A DNA stretch of 64,000 nucleotides from assembly GCA_945897515.1 (NCBI GenBank), contig CAMDFO010000008.1, forward strand, positions 32,866 through 96,865. The letters run 5' to 3'. The position numbers and the translations under genes were made by a program. Positions 42,719-51,877 of this stretch are shown piece after piece (position 1 is the first letter of the stretch; the number at the start of each line of letters is the position of its first letter). Below the pieces are notes generated by a model. That model had not been told where the DNA came from. It ran no database searches and saw nothing but the letters and a program-made list of their open reading frames with translations. Origin of the DNA: Rhodoplanes serenus. GTDB taxonomy: Bacteria > Pseudomonadota > Alphaproteobacteria > Rhizobiales > Xanthobacteraceae.

Positions 42719-42900
42719 CGCTTTTGTCCGGTCAAACGAATCACCTTGCTTTCACCATCGCGCGCGACGGCGGCGCCGGTCCGGCGGGACTGCGGCGCTC
42801 GGGTTGAGGAACCGCGGCGAAACCGTGGCGACGGTTAACAATCGGTTAATGCCTGCTAAGCTGAAGGCAAGCGGGACATCCGCGGCCTTGGGGGGTGGTG

Positions 42901-43878
42901 ATGAGGGCGATATACGCAATCGTGGCGGCGCTGTCGGTGTGGCTCGCGGCGGCGAGCGGGGTTTCGGCGCAAGCGAACTATCCGGACAAGCCGATCCGGA
43001 TCATCGTCGGTTTCCTCGCCGGAGTAGCGCCCGACGTCACATCGCGCCTGATCGGTGACAAATTCAACGAAACCTGGGCCAAGGGCGTGGTGGTGGACAA
43101 TGTCACCGGCGCGGGCGGCAATCTTGCGGTCGAGCGCGCGGCCAAGGCGGCGCCCGACGGCTACACCTTGCTGATGGGAGGCAATGCCTCGCTGGTCATC
43201 AATCCCAATCTGTTCGACAAGCTGCCCTACGATGCGGTGAAGGACTTCGCCTACGTCACCCAGGTCTTCATCGTGCCGAACCTGGTGGTGGTCCGCTCGG
43301 ACTTCCCGGCCAAGACCCTGCCGGAGCTGATCGCGCTCGCCAAGGCGAATCCCGACTTGCTGATCGCAGGGCACGCCGGCGTCGGCACCTCGCAACATCT
43401 CGGCGGCGAGTTGTTCATGAAGATGGCCGGCGTGAAGATGCAGCAGGTGCCCTACCGCGGCACGCCGGCTGTGATCCCGGACCTGCTGGGCGGGCGGCTC
43501 AATATCTTTTTCGGCAACATCTCCAACGTCCTGCCGCTGGTGCGCGAAGGCAAGCTGCGTGCGTTCGCCATCACGTCGCGCCAGCGCTCGCCGCAGATTC
43601 CGGAGCTGCCGACGATGGAGGAGTTGGGATTCGCCGGCTTCGATGCGACCGCCTGGTTCGGACTGATGGCGCCGGCCGGAACGCCGCAGCCGATTCTCGA
43701 TAGGCTCTACCGGGAAACGTCGAAGGTGCTGGCGATGCCCGACGTGCGGGCGAAGCTGCAGAATCTCGGCCTTCAGCTCGTCGGCAATACGCCGGGGGAG
43801 TTCGCTGGCCTGATCAAGACCGAGACCGCTGCCTGGGGCAAGGTGATCAAGGACGCCGGGATCAAGCCGGCGCAATAA
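42901..43878 (+). CDS. Bug (TctC-family) receptor, separate clade (11)
   Basis: 325 residues; ATG 42901 after GGGGGTGGTG. Signal 1-23 ends VSAQ; mature start NYPDKPIRIIVGFLAGVAPDVTSRL. It belongs with the next gene, not with the array: both have YPDKPxRxIVGFxAG, tail AKVIKEA(N/G)IKPAQ, and lack WWP. Loops LLMGGNASLV and NIFFGNISNV. The 62-bp gap to member 12 on the same strand suggests co-transcription. Region 42719-42900 upstream is an intergenic promoter region without genes. Confidence 0.9.
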   Translation: MRAIYAIVAALSVWLAAASGVSAQANYPDKPIRIIVGFLAGVAPDVTSRLIGDKFNETWAKGVVVDNVTGAGGNLAVERAAKAAPDGYTLLMGGNASLVINPNLFDKLPYDAVKDFAYVTQVFIVPNLVVVRSDFPAKTLPELIALAKANPDLLIAGHAGVGTSQHLGGELFMKMAGVKMQQVPYRGTPAVIPDLLGGRLNIFFGNISNVLPLVREGKLRAFAITSRQRSPQIPELPTMEELGFAGFDATAWFGLMAPAGTPQPILDRLYRETSKVLAMPDVRAKLQNLGLQLVGNTPGEFAGLIKTETAAWGKVIKDAGIKPAQ

Positions 43879-43931
43879 CCACCTCCCGTTCGGATCAGGG
43901 AGGACACGAACAGAACGGCAGGGAGGCTGAC

Positions 43932-44897
43932 ATGAAGGCGATGCGGGTGTGGACCTTGGCGCTTGCGGCCATGTTGATCGCTTTGCCTGCCGCCGCCCAG
44001 CAGTACCCCGACAAGCCGGTGCGCTTCATCGTCGGCTTCACCGCGGGCAGCGCGACCGACATCACGGCGCGGCTGTTCGCGCAGAAATTCGCCGAGGCGT
44101 GGGGCGTGCCGGTCATGGTCGAGAACGTGCCGGGTGCGGGCGGCAGCGTCGGCGGCGACCGGGTGGCGAAATCGGCGCCGGACGGCGCCACGTTCTACTG
44201 GGGCGCCAACGGCGCGCTCACGATCAACCCGACGCTCCAGCCCAATCCGACCTATGACGTGGCGCGCGACCTCGCTCCGGTGGTGCGCCTGCTGATCGTC
44301 CCGAGCATCCTCGCGGTCAACAACGATCTCCCCGCCAAAAGCTTCCCCGAAATGATTGCGCTCGCCAAGGCGCAACCCGGCACGTTGTCCTATGCGTCGC
44401 CCGGCGTCGGCACCCCGCAGCATATCGCGGGCGAACTGCTCAAGAGCCTGGCCGGTGTCGAAATCACCCATGTGCCGTATCGCGGCGCGGTGTTCACCGA
44501 CGTGATCGGCGGCCGCGTATCCATGACATTGCAGAACATGGGCGCGATCCTGCCGCTCGTGCAGGACGGTCGTCTGCGAGGGATCGCCGTGACCTCATTG
44601 AAGCGGTCGTCGGTCATCCCTGCGCTGCCGACGGTCGCGGAGTCGGGATTGCCGGGTTTCGAGGCGATTTCCTGGTTCGGCCTGATGGCGCCGGCCGGCA
44701 CCCCCGCACCGATCGTCGCCAAGGCGCATCAGCAGGCCGTGGCGATCGTCGGCATGCCCGATGTGAAGGAAAAGCTCGCGGCGCTCGGCTTCGACACCAC
44801 GACGGACGGTCCGGCGGCGATGGGAGACGTCATCAAGTCCGACACCGCCAAGTGGGCGAAGGTGATCAAGGAAGCCAATATCAAGCCCGCGCAGTAG
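43932..44897 (+). CDS. Bug (TctC-family) receptor, separate clade (12)
   Basis: 321 residues; ATG 43932 with GGGAGG nine bases upstream. Signal 1-22 ends AAAQ; mature start QYPDKPVRFIVGFTAGSATDITARLFAQK, ENVPGAGGSVGGD, loop FYWGANGALTI, HVPYRGAVFTDVIGG, tail AKVIKEANIKPAQ. Paralogue of 42901-43878. Convergent with a GST gene that ends 13 bases beyond. Confidence 0.9.
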   Translation: MKAMRVWTLALAAMLIALPAAAQQYPDKPVRFIVGFTAGSATDITARLFAQKFAEAWGVPVMVENVPGAGGSVGGDRVAKSAPDGATFYWGANGALTINPTLQPNPTYDVARDLAPVVRLLIVPSILAVNNDLPAKSFPEMIALAKAQPGTLSYASPGVGTPQHIAGELLKSLAGVEITHVPYRGAVFTDVIGGRVSMTLQNMGAILPLVQDGRLRGIAVTSLKRSSVIPALPTVAESGLPGFEAISWFGLMAPAGTPAPIVAKAHQQAVAIVGMPDVKEKLAALGFDTTTDGPAAMGDVIKSDTAKWAKVIKEANIKPAQ

Positions 44898-44910
44898 GCG
44901 GCCCGGCCTT

Positions 44911-45540
44911 TTACTCCGCCGCGACCGCAGCCGGGTGCCAGTCCATCGCGATATGGTGCGGCTGGGCGGCGACGCGCGCCAGCCAGTCGCGCACCGCCGG
45001 GAAGCGCGCCAGATCGAAGTCGCACTCGTGCGCAATGTGGGTGTAGGCGTAGAGCGCGATGTCGGCGATCGAATAACGGCCGTCCGCCAGGAAGTTCTGG
45101 CGCGAGAGGTGCTTCTCCATCACGCCGAGCGAGCGGTAGCCTTCTTCCATCCAATCCTCGAGGGCGTGCTGCTGGAGATCGCGGCCGCCCTTGATCAGCA
45201 CCATCCAGAACCAGGCGGCGCCGAGGTTGGGTTCGAGCGCGTGCTGCTCGAAGAACATCCATTGCAGCGCGGACGCGCGCTCGATCGGGTCGTTGGAGAG
45301 CAGCGGCGTGCCTTCCGCCAGGTACCAAAGGATCGCGTTGGATTCCGGCAGGTATTTTCCGGGCGCCACTTCGAGCAGCGGCACATGGCCGCTCGGATTC
45401 ATCGCCAGGAATTCCGGGGTGCGGCTTTCGCCCCGAAGAATGTCGACCTCGATCTGCTCGTGAGGAATGCCGAGCTGCGCCAGCGCAAGCCGCACCTTGT
45501 AGCAGTTGCCCGAGCGGCGCATCGAATAGAGCTTGTACAT
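44911..45540 (-). CDS. Glutathione S-transferase family protein
   Basis: 209 residues from ATG 45540. N-domain MYKLYSMRRSGNCYKVRLAL with Ser in the glutathione position, cis-Pro in GHVPLLEV, and LPESNAILWYLAEG. C-domain YSIADIALYAYTH. Length and motifs fit bacterial GSTs similar to the beta/eta groups; the natural substrate is unknown. Probably monocistronic; convergent with the Bug gene and 204 bp from the phytanoyl-CoA dioxygenase-like gene on the same strand. Confidence 0.85.
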   Translation of the reverse strand: MYKLYSMRRSGNCYKVRLALAQLGIPHEQIEVDILRGESRTPEFLAMNPSGHVPLLEVAPGKYLPESNAILWYLAEGTPLLSNDPIERASALQWMFFEQHALEPNLGAAWFWMVLIKGGRDLQQHALEDWMEEGYRSLGVMEKHLSRQNFLADGRYSIADIALYAYTHIAHECDFDLARFPAVRDWLARVAAQPHHIAMDWHPAAVAAE

Positions 45541-45743
45541 GCGCGTTCCCCCAATTCCTCGTGGCCAGAACTCAGCGGTCCAAAATTCGCGGTGGTGTTC
45601 GACCCGACCTCCTCGGGCATTCAAAGGCAAAGCGCGGCGATTGCAAGGCGGGGCGATGACGATCGCATGAAAAAGAGAAACGCGTGCGCTGCAGCACGAC
45701 ACCGCGGCGCAATCTCTCTCCTACGGAGCGCGTCTGCGGAAGA

Positions 45744-46562
45744 TCATTCCGCCGCCACACGCCGCTCGCGCGCGTAACGCACCAGTGCGTCGTCCGGGAC
45801 CGCCTGGATCGGTGTGAAATCGCGGTGCGCGATCCATTCGGCGCGGGTGAACTTGGTGATGTGATTGGAGCACGCGCAGAACGTCACATAGACGATCTTG
45901 CGCGGATAGGGCGTGATGTTGGGCGGCGAGGCGTGCACCAGGTTGCCGTGGAACATCAGCACCGAGCCGGGCTTGCCGGTCGGCGCGACGATGCCGTGGC
46001 CGTAAGCTGTCTCCGCTTCGCTGCACAGCCGCGTCACGGTGTCCTTGTCGAGCGTCCAGAGCGGATAGGAGGTGGTGAGCTTGTCGTGGCCGGCGGCGAA
46101 CACGCCCTGCTTGTGGCTGCCGGGGATCAGCAGCAGCGGGCCGTTGATCGGCATCACCTCGTCGAGGAACACCGCGATGTTCATCGCGCGCGCCTCGGGC
46201 ATGCCGTCGTCGCGCGCCCAGGTGCCGTAGTCCTGGTGCCACTGCCAGACGTCGCCCTCGAACGCCGCCTTGGCGTTGAGCTTGAACTGGTGGACGTAGA
46301 CGTCCTCGCCGAAATACTGCTTCAGCGGTCCGACCAATCGGGGGTGTGAGACAAGAAGCCGGAACAGCTCGTTGAAGGTGTGCGCGGCGAAGGCGGTGCG
46401 CGGCGCGCCGGTCTTCTCGCGCCAGACCTCCTGGCGGTCGGCCTTGAGGATGTCCTCGCCTTCCGAGCGCATCAGCGCGACCTCTTCGTCCGCGAAGCAG
46501 TCGGGCAGGAAGACGTAGCCCTGATCGTCGAAGGCCTTGAGTTGCTCGGCGGTGAGCTTCAT
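45744..46562 (-). CDS. Phytanoyl-CoA dioxygenase (PhyH) family protein
   Basis: 272 residues; ATG 46562 has AGGGAG ten bases upstream. Fe(II)/2-oxoglutarate oxygenase motif: WHQDYGTWARDD gives the HxD pair, and MFHGNLVHASPPN gives the distal His, with the substrate-binding region RAMNIAVFLDEVMPINGPLLLIPGSHK between. PhyH-like enzymes hydroxylate many small molecules (acids, ectoine-like compounds, halogenated substrates). No gene in the neighbourhood points to the substrate. 46563-46826 is a divergent upstream region (diguanylate cyclase on the other side) with no other gene. Confidence 0.85.
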   Translation of the reverse strand: MKLTAEQLKAFDDQGYVFLPDCFADEEVALMRSEGEDILKADRQEVWREKTGAPRTAFAAHTFNELFRLLVSHPRLVGPLKQYFGEDVYVHQFKLNAKAAFEGDVWQWHQDYGTWARDDGMPEARAMNIAVFLDEVMPINGPLLLIPGSHKQGVFAAGHDKLTTSYPLWTLDKDTVTRLCSEAETAYGHGIVAPTGKPGSVLMFHGNLVHASPPNITPYPRKIVYVTFCACSNHITKFTRAEWIAHRDFTPIQAVPDDALVRYARERRVAAE

Positions 46563-46826
46563 GGCGGATGCTCCCTAACTGGAACCAAGGAAGACGAGCG
46601 CTTGTGCTCGCTTTATAGCCCGAAAGGCTTGTCACCCGGAACAGCCAAGACAGGTCCGGCCGGACGGCGGGTCGCAACGAGAAGGCCATGTCGCGCTCCG
46701 GCCGCGCTCGCCGATGCGTCTGCAATTGTTAAGTCGAAATTTACAGTCCTTCTTTCCTGAAACGTAAGGCGTGCGCCCTATGACTCTGCCGGGGAAGCAG
46801 AAAAAGCCAAAGATCGGGCATAACTC

Positions 46827-48473
46827 ATGGGGCTCCGCCGGGGACGCTGGAAGGCGATGTTTTTCAGCCTTCGGGTGAGGCTCCTTTTGCTTGCTGCCGT
46901 GGCTATCGCCCCGTTGATTGCAGAGCGCATCTACACGCTCGAAATTTCGCGCCAGGACAGCATCCGGCTTGCCGAATTTCGGATGCTCGATCTCGCCCGG
47001 CAGGGCGCCGATGCGCAGGATGACGTCCTGACGTCGGCCCGCGCGATTCTCAAAACCGTGGCGCTTTCCGATATCACGCGCAAGGCGGGCCCCGCCTGCA
47101 ACGAGTACGCGCGAGAAGTGGTGCAAAGCGCACCAGGCCTCAGTCTGTTTTCCGTGGCCTCGCCATCAGGCCAAGTCATCTGTTCAAGCCAAGATGCTGG
47201 CGTCGGACTCAATATTTCCGACCGCGATTATTTCCGGGATTCGCTGCGTCTGCGGACCTCTGTCGTCAGCGGCTATTTCATTGGCAAGATCAGCGGGCGG
47301 CCTCATATCGCCTTGGCGTCGCCAAAACTTGCGGCCGATGGCAGCATAGAGGCAATTTTGATCGCCAGCATCGATTTGAACTGGCTCAATCGTCTCATGG
47401 AATCGCTGTCACTGAAGAATCAGGCGACGGGATTCATTGTCGACAAGGTGGGCAACATCGTTGCGCGCTATCCCGCGCTCGGGAACCCGATGGGGCAGGA
47501 CTATGTGAATCTGCCCGTGGTGCAGGACATTATCAGCCGCGATTTCGGCGCAACCCGGAACCGGGGGCTGAACGGCACACCGTCGATCTTCGGTTTCGTG
47601 CGCCTGCATGAAGCGAATGCATGGGTGGCGCTTGGCGTCGGCGAAGACGAGTTGTTGCGCGGCATTAACAAGCAGATCAACAATCTGTACTTGGCGCTCG
47701 CCATCGTCATCCTTCTGATCCTCGCCGGCGTGAATTGGGGCGGCGAGCTGTTTGTCTTGAAGCCAATCCGCCTCTTCGTTGCGAAGGCGTTGCGGGCGGG
47801 GCATGGAAAATTCGACGGCGATCCCGTCCATCGAAACCTTCCTACCGAATTCGTCACGTTGGACGCTGCGCTCGATCGCATGGCGCGCAAGCTGGATGCA
47901 CGCGAGACCGAGCTGCAAAAGGCCAACAGGCATCTTAATCGCCTTGCCCGCACGGACGCCTTGACCGGCCTTGAGAACCGACGGAGCTTCGATACCAAGC
48001 TGCGGGAATGCTGGCGCGACTCCGCGCAACGGCATCTCGACCTCGCCGTCCTGATGATCGATGTCGACTGGTTCAAGGCCTACAACGATCGGCACGGCCA
48101 CGTCGAAGGGGACCGTTGCCTGCAAATCATTGCGGCAATTCTCAAGGATCGGATCAATCTTTGCCCAGGCGGCGTCGCGGCGCGGTACGGCGGGGAGGAG
48201 TTCGTCTTGCTCCTCCCGGAGACCACACAAGCCGGCGCTGACCGGCTGGCACAGACAATCCGATCATCGATAGCCGCGGCTTCTACCGCTGACACCGACG
48301 GGCCGGCCGGGACAATCTCTGTCAGCATCGGGCTCGCGCACGCAATTCCCGGCGGGAAGATCGAGTCCCAGGAATTGGTCGAACGCGCCGACGCGGCTCT
48401 TTACGAAGCCAAGGCCGCTGGGCGCGATTGCGTCCGATCCTACGTGGCTGAGTCGATCCGGATGGCGGGCTAG
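46827..48473 (+). CDS. Membrane-bound diguanylate cyclase with dCache-type sensor, no I-site
   Basis: 548 residues. Two membrane helices (about 14-35 and 283-305) bracket a 245-residue periplasmic dCache-like sensor (FSVASPSGQVICSSQDAGVGLNISDRDYFRDS, a typical Cache start). A short HAMP-like linker (LDAALDRMARKLDARETELQKANRHLNRL) leads to the GGDEF domain: DALTGLENRRSFD, IDVDWFKAYNDRHGH, and RYGGEEF at 453-459. The GGEEF active site is intact, so it should make c-di-GMP. The inhibitory RxxD site expected at 446-449 reads CPGG, so product feedback should be absent. A second in-frame ATG is at 46857. Confidence 0.9.
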   Translation: MGLRRGRWKAMFFSLRVRLLLLAAVAIAPLIAERIYTLEISRQDSIRLAEFRMLDLARQGADAQDDVLTSARAILKTVALSDITRKAGPACNEYAREVVQSAPGLSLFSVASPSGQVICSSQDAGVGLNISDRDYFRDSLRLRTSVVSGYFIGKISGRPHIALASPKLAADGSIEAILIASIDLNWLNRLMESLSLKNQATGFIVDKVGNIVARYPALGNPMGQDYVNLPVVQDIISRDFGATRNRGLNGTPSIFGFVRLHEANAWVALGVGEDELLRGINKQINNLYLALAIVILLILAGVNWGGELFVLKPIRLFVAKALRAGHGKFDGDPVHRNLPTEFVTLDAALDRMARKLDARETELQKANRHLNRLARTDALTGLENRRSFDTKLRECWRDSAQRHLDLAVLMIDVDWFKAYNDRHGHVEGDRCLQIIAAILKDRINLCPGGVAARYGGEEFVLLLPETTQAGADRLAQTIRSSIAAASTADTDGPAGTISVSIGLAHAIPGGKIESQELVERADAALYEAKAAGRDCVRSYVAESIRMAG

Positions 48474-48497
48474 CCCGCACCGATCGACGGGGCGCGA

Positions 48498-49466
48498 TTA
48501 TTCGACCACAACCCCGGCGGTCTTGATTACGCCCGCCCATTTCTGCACCTCGCCGGGCAGCCAGGCGGCGACGGCGGCGGGGGCACGCACGTTGAGCGTC
48601 ATGCCTTGCTTGGCGATGGCTTCGCGGACCGCTGCGCTGCCGAGCGCCACTGCGACCGCGCGATGCAGCCGGTCGATTGCAGGCGCGGGCGTTTTCGCCG
48701 GTGCGAACAGCGCAAACCAGGCATCGGCTTCGACGCCGGCGATGCCGGCCTCTGCCAGCGTCGGGACATTCGGCAATCGCGCGGCACGGCGGGGGCTCGC
48801 AACCGCAAGCGCGCGAAGCACGCCAGCGTCGATGTAGCTCACCACGCTCGGCAATGTTGCGAAGCTCACGTCGACGCGGCCGGCGAGCAGCTCCGTCGTC
48901 ATCGGCGCGGCGCCGCGGAACGGCACGTGCAGCAGGTCGACGCCCGCCCGGGTCTTGAACAGCTCCGCCGCCAGGTGCGAGGCCGAGCCGTTGCCGGTCG
49001 AGCCATAGGTCAGGTCGCCCGGCTTGCTCTTGGCCAGCGCCACCAGCGCGTTGATGTTGTCGGCGGGAAGCTCGCGCCGCACCACCAGAACATGCGGGAT
49101 GTCGGCGATGCCGGCGACCGGCGTGAAATCCTTCGCCGCGTCGTAGGTCGCGCTTTTGATCAGGCTCTGGTTGGTGGCGTGGGTCTGGTTGGTGCCGAGC
49201 ACGAGCGTGTGGCCGTCGGGTTCCGCCCGCATCACCGCCATCGAGCCGATCGCGCCTGAGCCGCCGCCGCGGTTGTCGACCACGACCGTCTGGCCGAGAT
49301 CGCCGGTCATGCCCGGCACAAGCAGGCGCGCTACCGCATCCACCGGACCGCCGGCAGGGTAGGGCACGACGATGGTGACGGTGCGGCCCGGAAAGCCCTG
49401 GGCGCGCGCGATATGCGAAACCATCAGCCCGGCGAAGGTTGCGATCGTAGCTCGACGAGAGATCAT
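48498..49466 (-). CDS. Bug (TctC-family) receptor, Tat-type signal
   Basis: 322 residues from ATG 49466; residues 1-23 begin MISRRATIATFAGLM, a twin-arginine-like signal. Mature start QGFPGRTVTIVVPYPAGGPVDAVARL; ENR is replaced by DNRGGGSGAIG; loop VLGTNQTHATNQ; HVPFRGAAPMTTELLAGRV. Tail VQKWAGVIKTAGVVVE. It belongs to the same broad clade as the 11190 receptor. Tail-to-tail with the diguanylate cyclase. Palindromic repeat sequence lies between its start and the GT87 gene. Confidence 0.9.
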   Translation of the reverse strand: MISRRATIATFAGLMVSHIARAQGFPGRTVTIVVPYPAGGPVDAVARLLVPGMTGDLGQTVVVDNRGGGSGAIGSMAVMRAEPDGHTLVLGTNQTHATNQSLIKSATYDAAKDFTPVAGIADIPHVLVVRRELPADNINALVALAKSKPGDLTYGSTGNGSASHLAAELFKTRAGVDLLHVPFRGAAPMTTELLAGRVDVSFATLPSVVSYIDAGVLRALAVASPRRAARLPNVPTLAEAGIAGVEADAWFALFAPAKTPAPAIDRLHRAVAVALGSAAVREAIAKQGMTLNVRAPAAVAAWLPGEVQKWAGVIKTAGVVVE

Positions 49467-49500
49467 TGAATGCGGTCGCGTTTTGTCCGCGTTCCCTGTT

Positions 49501-49638
49501 GTCATTTCCGGGCTTGACCCGGCAATCCATCATTTCGAGCGAAGATGGATGCGCGGGCCTTCGCCCGCCGAAGGCTTGTCACCGAAAATCTCTCCAAAGA
49601 TCGCTACGTCCCGCAGGCGGGTCAAGCCCGCGCATGAC
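49501..49638. repeat. Intergenic palindromic repeat (GTCATTTCCGGGCTTGACCCGG type)
   Basis: Begins GTCATTTCCGGGCTTGACCC and ends with GTCAAGCCCGCGCATGAC, which pair as an imperfect inverted repeat. The first 30 bases recur at 63131-63162 with two changes. Non-coding; common intergenic palindrome in this order. Confidence 0.7.
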
Positions 49639-49673
49639 GGGGAGAGAGCACGTCCCGTTCCTTTAACCGAAAG

Positions 49674-50945
49674 CTATTTTATCGGCTGTGCCGCGGATTG
49701 CCATCGCGAGAATGTGCCGAGATCGTCCGCGGCCCGCCGCAGCACCAGCGCGAACACCAGCAGCATGGCGGGCACGCCGAGCGGGATCAGGGTTTGCTCG
49801 GCGAAGGTTCGGGCGATCAGCGGTACGAACCACACGAACGCCAGCGCGGTTTTTTCCCAAGGCGCGAAGCCGCGAGAAAATCCGTCGGCGGCGAGGAAGG
49901 CGATGGCGGGAGCCAGCGCGACAAGGTCGTAGTCGAGGTTGTAGGGCGTGGCGAGGATCGACGCGACGGTCAGAGCCGCCGCCTTGAGCGGATAGGACGC
50001 CGCGCTGCGCCACAGCCAGACCAGCGCGCCGCCGAGCGTGACGGTGGCCGCACCCTGGATCGCATAGGCGAGGGGGACGCTGCCGCCCCACATGCGAGCC
50101 CAGGAGAACACGGTCTGCAGCTTGTACCAGCCGGTGCCGCCCTGTTCGAGCACGACCTCGCGGGTCCACGGCATCGAGTCGATGAATGCGCGCCAGATGT
50201 CCGGCCCGAACGCCAGCGTCGTCACCACCGCCAGCGCCAGCACGGTCGCGGTGGCGGATGCGAACGCGCGCCAGCGCATGCTGGCCATCAGCACCAGCGG
50301 GATCATGATGCCGAACTGCGGTTTGTAGGACAGAAGCCCGAACAGGATGCCGGCAAGGATCGGCCGGCGGTCGAGCACCAGCAGCGCCAGGCCCATCAGC
50401 GTCGCGGTGAGAAATCCATTGTGGCCATGGCCGAGGTTGACGAACACCGCGGGCGAGGCGACGGCGAGCAGCAGCCACATCCAGTCGCGGGTGAGATTGG
50501 GTGCGCCGCTGGCGTTCGACGACATCGAGCGCAGGATCGCCCAGATCATGCCGAGATAAAGCAATAGCGTGGTGCCTTGCCACACCGCGAGCGCCGTGGT
50601 GTACGGCATCAGCGCCAGCAGCGCCGACACAAACAGCAGGAACGGCGGATAGCACCAGCCGTAGAACGGCGTCGCTTCGCCGAAGATCGCCTGCTCGCGC
50701 TTGTGCTGCAGCGGCGGGTCGAACGCGAGGCCGGGCGTGCCGTCGAGCACGTAAGTGCCGCCGGCATAGATGTTGGAGAAGTCGGTGCCGAGCGGACGGC
50801 CCTGGTAGTCGTTCAATCCATCAGAGGTGACGAACAGGAACGCGATGCCGCCGATCGAAGCCACCAGGACGGCCAGCGCCCACAGCCGCACGCGCTCGCG
50901 GGTGATCCAGTCCCCGGTCTGCAGATGGGTCAGGAAGCTGCGCAT
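49674..50945 (-). CDS. GT87-type (DUF2029) membrane glycosyltransferase
   Basis: 423 residues from ATG 50945 with about ten membrane helices. After helix 1 the loop GTDFSNIYAGG carries the acidic DF motif of GT-C enzymes, then PFYGWCYPPFLLF, GHNGFLTATLMG and SYKPQFGIMIP, the usual GT87 (DUF2029) landmarks; mannosyl- or arabinosyl-lipid transferases belong here. The gene overlaps the methyltransferase gene upstream by 16 bases, so the two are translated together and may act on one polyprenyl-sugar pathway. The lipid or sugar is unknown. Confidence 0.8.
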   Translation of the reverse strand: MRSFLTHLQTGDWITRERVRLWALAVLVASIGGIAFLFVTSDGLNDYQGRPLGTDFSNIYAGGTYVLDGTPGLAFDPPLQHKREQAIFGEATPFYGWCYPPFLLFVSALLALMPYTTALAVWQGTTLLLYLGMIWAILRSMSSNASGAPNLTRDWMWLLLAVASPAVFVNLGHGHNGFLTATLMGLALLVLDRRPILAGILFGLLSYKPQFGIMIPLVLMASMRWRAFASATATVLALAVVTTLAFGPDIWRAFIDSMPWTREVVLEQGGTGWYKLQTVFSWARMWGGSVPLAYAIQGAATVTLGGALVWLWRSAASYPLKAAALTVASILATPYNLDYDLVALAPAIAFLAADGFSRGFAPWEKTALAFVWFVPLIARTFAEQTLIPLGVPAMLLVFALVLRRAADDLGTFSRWQSAAQPIK

Positions 50946-51667
50946 GCCCGAGTCTCCTGCACCGGAATCTCCTGCACGTCTTCCATGTAGTAGATGTCGC
51001 GGCCGATATCGCAGCAGACATGGTTTGGCGCGACCGGGATCATGGCGCGCAGGAAGCTGTGGCTGTACGGGAAGAAGTTCAGGTGCGGATTGAAGGTGTA
51101 GATGCCTTCCCGCTCGCGCGGCACCACCACGATCAGCCGCCGCCGCACGATCCGCCGCAGCTCGGCGATGGCGCCGCGCAGATCGAGGATGTGCTCCAGC
51201 ACGTGCGTGCAGACCACGGTGTCGAACGACTTGTCTTCGAATGGCAGGTTCTCGACCCAGCCGCTGACGAATTCGATGCCGCTGCCGATCGGCTTGTCGG
51301 GGCCGATCATGTCGACGCCAACCATGCGGGTAAAGGTTTCGGAGGACTGCTCGCGAACGCGGCGCAGCAGCGCGCCGGTGCCGCAACCGACGTCGCACAG
51401 CGTCGGTCCGATGGCGTCGGCGGCGATCCGCTCGATGCAGGCGCGGGAATTGTCGGTGTCCTCGTGAACGCGCGGGTGCGCGCGATAAAGCTCGGTGTAG
51501 TCCTCGGCGGTGACGAACGGCGCCGCCTTGCGGAATTCGGCGAGCGTCGTGATGTGGCTGCCCCAGGCCAGCGTGGCCATGTACTTGAACAGCGCCGTAT
51601 CGCGGACGATCGGCGGCAGCAGCTCTTCCATCACGAAACGAATCTGGTTGGTCTGCTCGCGCCTCAT
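50930..51667 (-). CDS. Class I SAM-dependent methyltransferase
   Basis: 245 residues. Motif I LCDVGCGTGALLRRV near 92-105, acidic residue in MVGVDMIGP near 120, and VENLPFEDKSFDTVVCTHVLEHI around 140-160 (motif II/post-I), all standard for Methyltransf_11. A pendant C-terminal part (FFPYSHSFLRAMIP..., CCDIGRDIYYMEDV) may bind the acceptor. First gene of a two-gene unit with the GT87-type enzyme. The 210-bp region to 51877 upstream is shared with the divergent solute receptor. Confidence 0.8.
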   Translation of the reverse strand: MRREQTNQIRFVMEELLPPIVRDTALFKYMATLAWGSHITTLAEFRKAAPFVTAEDYTELYRAHPRVHEDTDNSRACIERIAADAIGPTLCDVGCGTGALLRRVREQSSETFTRMVGVDMIGPDKPIGSGIEFVSGWVENLPFEDKSFDTVVCTHVLEHILDLRGAIAELRRIVRRRLIVVVPREREGIYTFNPHLNFFPYSHSFLRAMIPVAPNHVCCDIGRDIYYMEDVQEIPVQETRACAAS

Positions 51668-51877
51668 GGCGACGGTTGCCTGTGCTGGTTGCTGTCACCG
51701 TGAAAGTTAACGGGAAATGACTGAGAAGACGTTAAGCGGCCGGCCCGGCGGACGCCCTTGCGGCGTTTCTGCCGCCGGGGAGGGTTGCGCGCGACACAAA
51801 AGCCCGTTGCCTTTGCGGTCGGCGGGACGGACGATGGCCGCCGAAGCCGGGAAAACCGGCTCGGATCGGGAGGGGGT

